Below, in pieces: positions 1-5,882 of a DNA stretch of 7,894 nucleotides. The translations under genes and the position numbers were made by a program. Origin of the DNA: Nanohaloarchaea archaeon PL-Br10_U2g16 (GTDB lineage Archaea; Nanohalarchaeota; Nanosalinia; Nanosalinales; Nanosalinaceae). Every line of letters starts with the position of its first letter. The first letter of the stretch is position 1. Location of the stretch: assembly GCA_001563995.1 (NCBI GenBank), contig LKMV01000033.1:1-7894 (forward strand), read 5' to 3'. The notes beneath the pieces were generated by a model that saw only the letters and a program-made list of their open reading frames with translations, did no database searches and was not told the DNA's origin.

Positions 1-54
1 ACGGTCGAAGATTTAATAGAGATGGAGCCAGACGATAACTCTTTCAAGTCTTAA
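1..54 (+). CDS. C-terminal tail of an unidentified protein (5' end outside window)
   Basis: The first frame is open from base 1 to a TAA at 52-54 and gives 17 residues ending in DDNSFKS. The tail is acidic, like many neighbouring proteins. The other two plus frames stop earlier. Its TAA overlaps the TAA of the minus-strand frame at 51-53 through a shared TTAA, so the two genes would converge with no spacer. The piece is too short to assign a family, and whether it is truly coding is an inference from the open frame and composition. Confidence 0.45.
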   Translation, partial: TVEDLIEMEPDDNSFKS

Positions 55-125
55 TCTCCGTAGATGATTGTTCCGTTCTTCTCCACTGGTATCTCCTTCG
101 GACCCTCTTGTAGATCAAAAATGTT
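51..125 (-). other. In-frame continuation of the hypothetical gene past its TGA
   Basis: After the TGA at 126-128 the same minus-strand frame encodes 24 residues and then TAA (51-53). The pieces NIFDLQEGPK and KNGTIIYGD look like ordinary coding sequence. There is no ATG inside it to start a separate gene. The possible causes are a nonsense change (for example TGG to TGA), a sequencing error, or readthrough. It ends exactly against the convergent plus-strand gene, as expected if 51 is the true gene end. Confidence 0.45.
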
Positions 126-461
126 TCAAGGCAGTACGGTTCCCGAGTAGGTATCGGCTGCCTCATCCAACGCCTCCATCTCCCGCTCGACAAACTCTTC
201 GACACCTTCTGTCTCAAGATAACTTTCAATATAACCTGTAGAACTATACATATCGCCCCATTTAACCGTTTTCTTCTTAAGAACCCCTTTAGCGGTTAAA
301 AGATCAAGATCTTCATCTTTCAGTCCCACACCATAACCTTCCTCTTCTATTATGTTTACAGGCACCGATTCAAGAAAGTAGTCAAACTGTTCCAGCCCCT
401 CATCATACTCTTCTATTGTTTCGTACACTTCTCTGACTTTGAGTTCCTCTACTCTGTCCAT
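126..461 (-). CDS. Hypothetical acidic protein, 111 aa, possibly cut short by a TGA
   Basis: I do not recognise a family. The protein is strongly acidic and probably soluble: it starts MDRVEELKVREVYET, has no hydrophobic segment long enough to span a membrane, and has Glu-rich helical stretches at about residues 1-30 and 80-103. A TATA-like box (488-495) lies about 30 bases before the ATG, so it probably has its own near-leaderless promoter in the 37-base gap after the glycosylase gene. The TGA at 126-128 comes after residues GTVLP. The same frame then stays open for 24 more codons with protein-like content, to a TAA at 51-53. The annotated 111 aa may therefore be a truncated form of a protein of about 136 aa. 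The gene is likely real; its function is unknown. Confidence 0.65.
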   Translation of the reverse strand: MDRVEELKVREVYETIEEYDEGLEQFDYFLESVPVNIIEEEGYGVGLKDEDLDLLTAKGVLKKKTVKWGDMYSSTGYIESYLETEGVEEFVEREMEALDEAADTYSGTVLP

Positions 462-487
462 GTTGAAACAATATATGACAGGTAAAA

Positions 488-495
488 ATTATAAA
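488..495 (-). promoter_or_regulatory. TATA-like box for the hypothetical gene at 126-461
   Basis: The minus strand reads TTTATAAT, centred about 30 bases before the ATG at 461. This is a close match to an archaeal TATA box and would leave a leader of only a few bases. It overlaps a T5 run that may also end the glycosylase transcript. Confidence 0.5.
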
Positions 496-498
496 CCG

Positions 499-1362
499 TT
501 AATCCGTCTCAAGTACTCCCTGCCTTGCTGCATGGAATAAATACTCCACAGCGTACCCAGAATTGTCTCCAAACCGTTTATGGATGTTTTCAACCGCTTC
601 CTCATAGTCTTCAGAATGTAGCTCAGGGTAATGGTTCTTTAAAGCTTTTTTAGCCCAAGTATCAAGAGGAGGTGCTTCATGAAAATTCTTTGAGAAAAGT
701 AGTATACAGTCCGCTACCTTGTCACCGACGCCGTATAGATTCTTCATGTACTCCTTAGCTTCGAAGTAATCCATACCGTCAAGCTCCAAGTGCTCGAAAT
801 CTTCCTCCAGTATATCCATGGTCTCTGCTATATACTTTGCTCTATAACCCACTCCTATCTCTCTGAGCTCTTCCTCCGTAGCTTCAGCAAGCTCTTCCTG
901 TGTAGGAAACCTTAAAAGTTTCTCTCCATCTATCTCTACTTCTTCACCCCATTTTCTGGCTATCTCGTTGTGCATCTGCTTTATCCTGGATATCTGCATC
1001 TGTGGAGAACAGAGATAAGATATTAGACATGGGAAGAATTCATCCTGAATTATTCTGAGGCCTTCTAGCTCTTCTCTAGCCCTCTCCAGTTTTTCATCTT
1101 CAGGAAAGGTTGCGAATATATCATCTAGATCTTTTTCCAGCCCTAACGCCTTGATTACCTCCGACTTCGGAAGCTCTGTCTTTACATCTATACTTCCGTC
1201 TTTTTCCTCAAGAATTATTGGCTTGCTATCTCTGAAGCTGTAAAATCTGCTTGGACCTTCTCCGTAGAGCTCCCCTTCAAATCTATGCCAACAGAAGGTC
1301 TGACCACATGTCAAAGTTCTTTCAAGATCAAAGTTTTCAGGTTCTAAGTTATATCTGTTCAT
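499..1362 (-). CDS. ogg: 8-oxoguanine DNA glycosylase/AP lyase, OGG1 type
   Basis: This is a base-excision repair enzyme that removes 8-oxoguanine from DNA and cleaves the backbone by beta-elimination. At 287 aa it matches the usual archaeal/bacterial OGG1 length. An OGG N-terminal domain spans about residues 1-110; its CGQTFCW motif (19-25) matches the human SGQSFRW loop, including the glycine that reads 8-oxoG (G20). The HhH-GPD domain follows: GVGYRAKYI (170-178), the hairpin GVGDKVADC (211-219) with catalytic Lys K215, and PPLD with catalytic Asp D234. C219 corresponds to human C253. The human SNNNI wedge (N149-N151) is replaced by PQMQI around 120-124, and human R46 is Cys (C24). These departures are common outside eukaryotes as far as I know, but they may affect the opposite-base preference. 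The start is ATG with the TTTTAAAA box 26 bases upstream, so the transcript is probably leaderless. The gene is divergent from a toxin-antitoxin pair. It is clearly OGG1 rather than OGG2 or AGOG because it has the N-terminal domain. Confidence 0.92.
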   Translation of the reverse strand: MNRYNLEPENFDLERTLTCGQTFCWHRFEGELYGEGPSRFYSFRDSKPIILEEKDGSIDVKTELPKSEVIKALGLEKDLDDIFATFPEDEKLERAREELEGLRIIQDEFFPCLISYLCSPQMQISRIKQMHNEIARKWGEEVEIDGEKLLRFPTQEELAEATEEELREIGVGYRAKYIAETMDILEEDFEHLELDGMDYFEAKEYMKNLYGVGDKVADCILLFSKNFHEAPPLDTWAKKALKNHYPELHSEDYEEAVENIHKRFGDNSGYAVEYLFHAARQGVLETD

Positions 1363-1384
1363 ATCATAAGTAAACGGATTTGAG

Positions 1385-1392
1385 TTTTAAAA
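1385..1392. promoter_or_regulatory. Palindromic TATA box shared by ogg and the toxin-antitoxin operon
   Basis: TTTTAAAA reads the same on both strands. Its centre lies 26-27 bases before the ogg ATG (1362, minus strand) and 28-29 bases before the antitoxin ATG (1417, plus strand). Those are the spacings for leaderless archaeal transcription in both directions. An ACCGGT palindrome (1397-1402) sits just on the antitoxin side and could be part of an operator; that is inference. Confidence 0.55.
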
Positions 1393-1416
1393 CCAGACCG
1401 GTAAGAGAAAAACACC

Positions 1417-1713
1417 ATGAGAGTATTAAAGATTAATATCCAAAATGTTTACTATATGCCAGTACAGTCCGTAAACATCCCAAAAGGCTTGAAGAAGCAG
1501 CTTGAAAGACGGCTTGAGAGAGACGACTACCAGAACGCTTCAGAGTTTATAAGAGAGGCCATAAGAGATAAACTCAAGGATGATAAAGCACTTCATCCGG
1601 AAGAGATTCAGAGAATAATGGATATTAAGCAAAGAGAAGATAAAGAGAATCAGGAATGGATAAGCAAGGATGAAATGCTTGAGAGGCTGGATATAGATGA
1701 ATCTGATATTTGA
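1417..1713 (+). CDS. Ribbon-helix-helix antitoxin/regulator
   Basis: A small CopG/ParD-like ribbon-helix-helix DNA-binding protein, probably the antitoxin of the overlapping RelE/ParE-like gene and a repressor of its own operon. The beta strand is VQSVNIP (residues 16-22), followed by helix A (KGLKKQLERRLERD) and helix B (ASEFIREAIRDKLKD, 41-55), the usual RHH pattern. The C-terminal region (about 58-98) is charged and helical, as expected for the toxin-binding tail. The start is uncertain. ATG 1417 fits the palindromic TATA box at 1385-1392. The inner ATG at 1456 (MPVQSVNIP, 85 aa) fits family length better and has a weak TATTAAAG box about 28 bases before it. The stop is TGA, and the toxin gene starts 17 bases before its end, so translation is probably coupled. 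Confidence 0.82.
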   Translation: MRVLKINIQNVYYMPVQSVNIPKGLKKQLERRLERDDYQNASEFIREAIRDKLKDDKALHPEEIQRIMDIKQREDKENQEWISKDEMLERLDIDESDI

Positions 1714-2002
1714 AAAAGAAGTAGAGAACGATTTAGAAAAAATAAAAGAAAATGTCAGAAAAAGAATAGTATCAAAGATAAATAATCTGGAAAAAGAGCC
1801 TTTACCTAAAAATAGTTACGTAATTCATCTCTTAGACGGTACAGAGGTACAGTGCCTCAAGCTGCAGGAGAAAGACAGGAATTCAGATCTCAACCACAGA
1901 GTCACTTATGATATTGAGGGTGAAAATGTAAGAATTTTTGGAGTGTTCCCAAGGAAGCCCGGATACCATAATATCAAGGAAGAAACTAATAACAGACGTT
2001 AA
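1697..2002 (+). CDS. RelE/ParE-family toxin-like protein
   Basis: A 101-aa protein with the RelE/ParE layout: an N-terminal strand (MNLIFEKEVE), two helices (about 10-33) and a C-terminal beta sheet. The C-terminal signature runs HRVTYDIEGENVRIFGVFPR (67-86) and then KPGYHNI (87-93). R68, R86, Y90 and H91 are in places where RelE-type RNases keep basic and tyrosine residues, so mRNA cleavage at the ribosome is plausible, but ParE-like gyrase poisoning cannot be excluded from sequence alone. The ATG lies inside the last codons of the antitoxin gene in another frame (17-base overlap), typical of a co-transcribed toxin-antitoxin operon with antitoxin first. There is no separate promoter. A T6 run at 2013-2018 just after the stop may end the operon transcript. 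Confidence 0.8.
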   Translation: MNLIFEKEVENDLEKIKENVRKRIVSKINNLEKEPLPKNSYVIHLLDGTEVQCLKLQEKDRNSDLNHRVTYDIEGENVRIFGVFPRKPGYHNIKEETNNRR

Positions 2003-2006
2003 AATT

Positions 2007-2183
2007 CTAATCTTTTTTCTTGTACTTGAAGAATCCGGTCTCTTCTTCACTGTCAGGAGTTTTCTTCTCGGACTTCTCAGCATCCCTTTTGAGATAGCTT
2101 CTACCACATCTGTGACATTCTACGCGTTTCTTCGCCTTTGACTTTTGTTTGTAACCACAGTCAGGACACTGGTAGAATACCAT
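2007..2183 (-). CDS. Small zinc-ribbon protein, 58 aa
   Basis: The reading frame runs from an ATG at 2183 to a TAG at 2007-2009, giving 58 residues. It has two knuckles, CPDCGY (residues 6-11) and CHRCGRSY (23-30), spaced as a four-cysteine zinc ribbon with a basic linker (KQKSKAKKRVE). A charged tail with GFFKYKKKD at the end follows. The cysteine pairs are too regular to be chance, and the codons look normal. A TATTAA-like box at 2207-2214 lies about 27 bases before the ATG. An upstream in-frame TAA rules out a longer start. I cannot name the family: possible roles are nucleic-acid binding, a ribosome-associated factor or a transcription accessory protein. It converges on the toxin gene with only four bases between the stops. 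Confidence 0.8.
   Translation of the reverse strand: MVFYQCPDCGYKQKSKAKKRVECHRCGRSYLKRDAEKSEKKTPDSEEETGFFKYKKKD
2013..2018 (+). terminator. T-run terminator for the toxin-antitoxin operon
   Basis: Six T residues on the plus strand begin 11 bases after the toxin stop codon. Archaeal termination mainly needs such T runs. It lies inside the 3' end of the convergent zinc-ribbon gene, where it reads as Lys codons. Confidence 0.4.
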
Positions 2184-2206
2184 ACTGTACTTTTGGCTCC
2201 GAAGAT

Positions 2207-2214
2207 GTTAATAC
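2207..2214 (-). promoter_or_regulatory. Weak TATA-like box for the zinc-ribbon gene
   Basis: The minus strand reads GTATTAAC, centred 27-28 bases before the ATG at 2183. The spacing fits the leaderless pattern seen elsewhere in the window, but the motif is a weaker match. Confidence 0.35.
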
Positions 2215-2247
2215 TTTACCCAGATATAGAATGTTATACTTTCAGCA

Positions 2248-3246
2248 TTAACTCAACTCTTCCTGGCTGACCACCGTTATAATTGACTTAAAAGCACCTA
2301 TTACTATAGGCCCTACAAACAGCCCTACCGCGCCAAAGACAAATAAACCTCCTAAAACACCGATGATTATTGCTGCAGGATGTAGATCGGCGCTTCTATC
2401 TACTGCAAGAGGTCTTACAAAGTTATCGATCATACTTACTACTGCTAGCCCATATACTGCCAGGAAAACACCCATAGTTATATTCCCCGTGAATAATAGA
2501 TAGAAAGCTGCCGGCATCCATATTATAAACGCTCCAACAACCGGTATAAAGCTTAACAATATCATTATGAATGTCCAGAATATATAGTTAGGTACTCCTG
2601 CTACGAAAAGTCCTACACCTCCTACTAATCCCTGAATAACCGCCACGAGTACGTGGCCCTTGATTACAGCCCATGTCGTTCCGCTCAACTTTTCATAATA
2701 ACTTTCCTGTATCCCTATATCGACAGGTAGTACATTTTTGAGCCATGCAACAAATTTCTCACCATCCTTAATAATATAGTACATTAGGAAAAGCATCAAC
2801 ATCGATCCAATCAACAGATGGGTAACAGTTCTAAGTATTGCAGAAGCTCCACCAAGAACAGAGTTAGTAAACCTGCTTACAGATTCTTCCAGCAACTCAT
2901 TTAGATTTACAGACACTCCTGTAAATTCTTCTATATTTCTCTCTATTTCTGTAACATTTATAGATTCTGTATCGTCTAGGCCATCCTTCAAGTTCTGTGC
3001 ATCCTCAAGAACTGCTCCTATCAAAATTAGGAAAGGTATAAACGCCAGAAAAACAGCTAGAACAACAAGAGAAAATGCAGAGGCTCTTTCATCAATCATA
3101 TTTCTCAAATTCTTATGGACGGGATACAGAACAAACGCCATTATCACTGCTCCAAGCACGTAACCTATAAACGGCTGAACCATTAGAAAGGACAGATAAC
3201 CTAAAGCTAGAACCGTTAATCCCAGAAATATATTTTTCCTGTCCAT
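2248..3246 (-). CDS. AI-2E/PerM family transporter (UPF0118)
   Basis: A 332-aa multi-spanning membrane protein of the AI-2E (autoinducer-2 exporter-like, PerM) family, of normal length. Hydrophobic segments lie at about residues 6-23, 25-42, 56-80, 138-159, 195-216, 219-250, 256-274 and 288-325. A soluble, acidic loop at about 81-135 sits between the third and fourth segments, as in the family. Hallmarks are LSFIPVVGAFIIWMPA (231-246), DNFVRPL (274-280) and the glycine-rich C-terminal stretch HPAAIIIGVLGGLFVFGAVG (289-308). Members include quorum-signal exporters and Na+(Li+)/H+ antiporters; the substrate cannot be told from sequence, and ion exchange is at least as likely as AI-2 export in an archaeon. 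It starts at ATG 3246, 23 bases after the TctA-like gene on the same strand. A TATA-like box overlaps that gene's stop codon, so it may have its own leaderless promoter. Confidence 0.9.
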   Translation of the reverse strand: MDRKNIFLGLTVLALGYLSFLMVQPFIGYVLGAVIMAFVLYPVHKNLRNMIDERASAFSLVVLAVFLAFIPFLILIGAVLEDAQNLKDGLDDTESINVTEIERNIEEFTGVSVNLNELLEESVSRFTNSVLGGASAILRTVTHLLIGSMLMLFLMYYIIKDGEKFVAWLKNVLPVDIGIQESYYEKLSGTTWAVIKGHVLVAVIQGLVGGVGLFVAGVPNYIFWTFIMILLSFIPVVGAFIIWMPAAFYLLFTGNITMGVFLAVYGLAVVSMIDNFVRPLAVDRSADLHPAAIIIGVLGGLFVFGAVGLFVGPIVIGAFKSIITVVSQEELS

Positions 3247-3268
3247 ACATTACATTTAACGGTCCAAT

Positions 3269-3276
3269 ATTAAATA
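3269..3276 (-). promoter_or_regulatory. TATA-like box for the PerM-family gene
   Basis: The minus strand reads TATTTAAT, centred 26-27 bases before the ATG at 3246. It overlaps the TAA (3270-3272) that ends the upstream TctA-like gene. Confidence 0.45.
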
Positions 3277-4460
3277 ATTCCTGTGAGTCCTGAAAAATAT
3301 ACAATCGAGGGCACTAATAAGACCGACATTGTGATCCCTCTCTCATTTCTTAAAGCTGCGTAATATCCTATAAAACCTCCGGTTAAGAGTATCAGAATAC
3401 CCAAAACACCTGTCAAAAGATAAACAACGGAGAATAGTACCAAAATTACGCCAATAAGAACCTTTACCACTGATATATTTCTTAAAACCGCTGTGAAAAG
3501 TTTAGGGGAAAAATAAGCTATAAATAAAGAAATACCTATGGAGAAGAAAGACACTCCCAAAAGAAAGGTGATATCTTCCGGACTTATAGTTGCTATCGCC
3601 TGTAAAGCTACAGCCGCACCGGATCTTGCCTTACCGATAAGGTATATTGATATGAAAGTCATCACTATGTCAGCCGTGTTGACACCGCCCATGGAGGCTA
3701 AAAACTCTTCCTCCCGCTCCATAAAAGGTACAAAAAAGGAAGTTGAAACCGCAGGACTCATTCCTGGGAACATACCGGTGAATATACCTGCTCCGCATCC
3801 CAGTATACCTCCTCTGAAGGCCGAGTCTCTTGATATATTCGACTCTTCCTGTTCAGGAATCTCATGTGAAGACCTGAGAGCTGTAACTATCGCCGGTAGA
3901 GCGAAAAGCCCTGAAAATACCGGCACTAAGACATACTGGTTGTTTACAGGCATTGAAAAAGAGATTACTCCTAACAAACCCGCCATGACTGTGACTAAAG
4001 CAGAGGCAAAGGTATCATCGGAGTTAAAAATTAATACCAGCACAAAAAACAGCAGGATATACTCCATCAAAGACTCAAGGTAGGGATAAACCGTCTCCAG
4101 CCCTAGGAACACTAAAGGAATCATAAAGACCATTGTGGTGACGGAGAAAAGTCCTCCAAATAGGCTGTAATGAAAAGCCTCTACACCTTTACCGTTAGCA
4201 GCCATCTCCACGCCAGGGAGAGAGGCCATAGCTGTGTCGGCTTCCGGGGCTCCGAGAAATATAGCTGGTAAGAAGTCATGAAAAGTATGGCTGACCGATA
4301 GAGCCGCTAGAAAAGTCATGAAGTAAAGGAACCTAACTTCTAGGACAAAGTAAAAAGGCAGAAAACCAAATATCACCGTATTCGGATGTATACCAGGTGT
4401 TATTCCTGTGAAGACGCCGGCCAGTACGCCAAGAACTATCAGAAATACTATATCTAACAT
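3270..4460 (-). CDS. TctA-like (DUF112) membrane permease, stand-alone
   Basis: A 396-aa integral membrane protein related to TctA, the large membrane subunit of tripartite tricarboxylate transporters. The family's internal duplication is visible: GVLAGVFTGITPGIHP (11-26) and GCGAGIFTGMFPGMSP (221-236) are the two copies of the glycine/proline motif that forms the transport core. APEADTAMASLPG followed by GKGVEA (71-95) corresponds to the conserved loop after the first motif. About ten hydrophobic segments are separated by a short acidic linker (about 198-212). Bacterial TctA is around 500 aa; the shorter form without partners is what I recall from archaeal members. No TctB or periplasmic binding protein (TctC) gene is in the window, so the substrate is unknown and the tripartite mode is doubtful. 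It starts at ATG 4460 with an AATTTAAA-type box about 27 bases upstream. Confidence 0.85.
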   Translation of the reverse strand: MLDIVFLIVLGVLAGVFTGITPGIHPNTVIFGFLPFYFVLEVRFLYFMTFLAALSVSHTFHDFLPAIFLGAPEADTAMASLPGVEMAANGKGVEAFHYSLFGGLFSVTTMVFMIPLVFLGLETVYPYLESLMEYILLFFVLVLIFNSDDTFASALVTVMAGLLGVISFSMPVNNQYVLVPVFSGLFALPAIVTALRSSHEIPEQEESNISRDSAFRGGILGCGAGIFTGMFPGMSPAVSTSFFVPFMEREEEFLASMGGVNTADIVMTFISIYLIGKARSGAAVALQAIATISPEDITFLLGVSFFSIGISLFIAYFSPKLFTAVLRNISVVKVLIGVILVLFSVVYLLTGVLGILILLTGGFIGYYAALRNERGITMSVLLVPSIVYFSGLTGII

Positions 4461-4483
4461 GATATCTCTCTGCCAGTCTCAAG

Positions 4484-4491
4484 AATTTAAA
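4484..4491 (-). promoter_or_regulatory. TATA-like box for the TctA-like gene
   Basis: The minus strand reads TTTAAATT, centred 27-28 bases before the ATG at 4460, in the 57-base gap after the LAGLIDADG gene. A leaderless transcript is likely. Confidence 0.45.
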
Positions 4492-4517
4492 CCAGTAGTA
4501 TACTTGTAAAGTTATAT

Positions 4518-5819
4518 CTAATTATCAACTGGCCTCCAACACTTATATCTATCTCGATAGCCTATACATTCTATCTTATTCCTATCGGAAAGGATTGATA
4601 AAGTATTTCCAGCTGTTTTCTCCTCTCTATCGATATATCCAGCCAACATCTTAGAGGTGACATATCCTTCTTGATTGCACAACTCCCTAATTTTATCCAT
4701 GTAATAAGCAAATCTTTCACCCTTGTTAACATGCCACTCTTCTTTATTATCTATATAATCTTGAAAACTCTTTTTCTTTGAGACCAGGCGATCTTCGCAG
4801 AATTCATAAAGTAACTTTATATCTTCTCCTGATATACTCAAGTTCCAGAGCGCCGCTGTTGTCTTTTTTGTTTCTGTAACTGCTTCCGGCCTCAACTGAG
4901 AATTAATATCATATTTCTTTAGGAGTTTCTTGACAGATTCTAAAAGCGGCGGTTGAGACCGTAACACATATTTTCTTTGCTCTGCAGATAAGTCGTGAAA
5001 GTACTTTCTTCTGACAGTATGTCCGGTAGGAGTCCTCTCCTCTTTGAAATCACCAGTGATCTCGATGCCAGAAACCGAATTAGCTTGAGTAATACGACAA
5101 GATCTTGTTGTAGAGGTAGGTGCAGATCCTTCGCTTTCTATTATAGCGGCCATAATAGACTTATGAAAACTCTCATTATCCGCCCGATAAACCCATTTTG
5201 GGAAACGGACATTATATTCTACCTGCCTCTCATATCTAACAAAACCGCTCTTGAGCATTAAATTTCCTAATATACTACCTCCTTCAATTTTGAACCCATC
5301 ATCTCTTTTTAGAACCTCACAAGAAACCCCGACGGCCTTTAGTCTGTCTTTGACCTCATCAGCAAGACCCCCAGAAGTTAATTTTAGGTTATATTTTTTT
5401 ACATTCGTATCCGGCAACATACCCAAAATAAAACCCCAAGATTCATCCTCAAAATCTATCGGCAAACCTTCAGTACTTATAACCTTTCCATTCTTTCCGG
5501 ATTTCAAGGATGAAACATAACCGTCAAAATCCTCTAATTTCAAATCTTCAGGGTTGTTAACGCTGTATCTATTTACCAAGTGGGAAAGGCTTTCAACGGA
5601 TATGGACTTAGATACTCCATCAAGATATCTCTCACATGCTTCTAAGGCCCTAAATTCCTCATCAATATTTTTACATATCTTTGTTAGAGCGCATTCTCCT
5701 TTCTGATTAAAACTTAAATAAATATATTTGTCAAGATCATCTAATCCGATTTCAGCCCTTCCACTATAATCATTGGGATAAGATACCTCATAAGCCGGTT
5801 CTACGTCTTCTAATATCAC
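4518..5819 (-). CDS. Degenerate LAGLIDADG protein with C-terminal winged-helix-like region
   Basis: A 433-aa soluble protein with a GTG start and a TAG stop. Two LAGLIDADG-type repeats are visible. The first begins at SWGFILGMLPDTN (127-139) and continues with a strand-helix-strand pattern (YNLKLTSGGLADEVKDRL, about 143-160). The second begins at IMAAIIESEGS (222-232), where E230 takes the place of the catalytic acid, with the helix LLESVKKLLKKYDI (292-305) and NLSISGEDIKLLYEF (326-340). The first motif is poor (Met-Leu-Pro before D137), so nuclease activity is uncertain. The N-terminal 120 residues are unrecognised. Residues about 366-433 resemble a winged helix (YMDKIRELCNQEG, then TLSILSDRNKIECIGYRDRY). 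No intein splice-junction residues or host gene flank it, so it is free-standing. LAGLIDADG plus a helix-turn-helix domain recalls WhiA, a regulator derived from a homing endonuclease, so a DNA-binding regulator is as plausible as a homing enzyme. A TTTAAA box lies 25-26 bases before the GTG. The gene is divergent from NAC. Confidence 0.75.
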   Translation of the reverse strand: MILEDVEPAYEVSYPNDYSGRAEIGLDDLDKYIYLSFNQKGECALTKICKNIDEEFRALEACERYLDGVSKSISVESLSHLVNRYSVNNPEDLKLEDFDGYVSSLKSGKNGKVISTEGLPIDFEDESWGFILGMLPDTNVKKYNLKLTSGGLADEVKDRLKAVGVSCEVLKRDDGFKIEGGSILGNLMLKSGFVRYERQVEYNVRFPKWVYRADNESFHKSIMAAIIESEGSAPTSTTRSCRITQANSVSGIEITGDFKEERTPTGHTVRRKYFHDLSAEQRKYVLRSQPPLLESVKKLLKKYDINSQLRPEAVTETKKTTAALWNLSISGEDIKLLYEFCEDRLVSKKKSFQDYIDNKEEWHVNKGERFAYYMDKIRELCNQEGYVTSKMLAGYIDREEKTAGNTLSILSDRNKIECIGYRDRYKCWRPVDN

Positions 5820-5841
5820 AGATACAAATATTTATTCTGTC

Positions 5842-5847
5842 TTTAAA
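5842..5847 (-). promoter_or_regulatory. TATA-like box for the LAGLIDADG gene
   Basis: TTTAAA is centred 25-26 bases before the GTG at 5819. The spacing supports the GTG start and a leaderless transcript; an in-frame TAA lies a few codons upstream of the GTG, so no longer start is available. Confidence 0.5.
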
Positions 5848-5854
5848 CTGTTGT

Positions 5855-5877
5855 CCGGAGCGTTCCATTAGTTCCGG
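5855..5877. repeat. Short inverted repeat between divergent promoters
   Basis: CCGGA (5855-5859) and TCCGG (5873-5877) are inverted around a 13-base spacer, midway between the TATA-like boxes of the LAGLIDADG gene and NAC. It could be an operator or upstream promoter element. With arms of only 5 bases, chance is a real possibility. Confidence 0.25.
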
Positions 5878-5882
5878 TAGGC

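Noticed and set aside
126..128. Global reassignment of TGA to a sense codon
   Set aside because: The antitoxin gene ends in TGA (1711-1713) with the toxin start overlapping just before it, and readthrough there gives an implausible basic tail. TGG is used for Trp in the other genes.
44..229. 61-codon minus-strand frame rich in Arg
   Set aside because: It overlaps the hypothetical acidic gene in another frame. Its Arg-rich composition is unlike the other proteins, and the competing frame plus its continuation look more protein-like.
1883..2141. Overlapping open frames on both strands around the toxin 3' end
   Set aside because: They conflict with the toxin and the zinc-ribbon gene, which both show recognisable motifs.
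3538..4083. 181-codon open frame on the plus strand
   Set aside because: It lies wholly antisense to the TctA-like gene, whose family motifs are clear, and its translation shows no domain pattern.
4518..5819. Intein or group I intron interpretation of the LAGLIDADG gene
   Set aside because: There are no splice-junction residues, no split host protein and no intron-like flanks. The gene has its own start, stop and TATA-like box.
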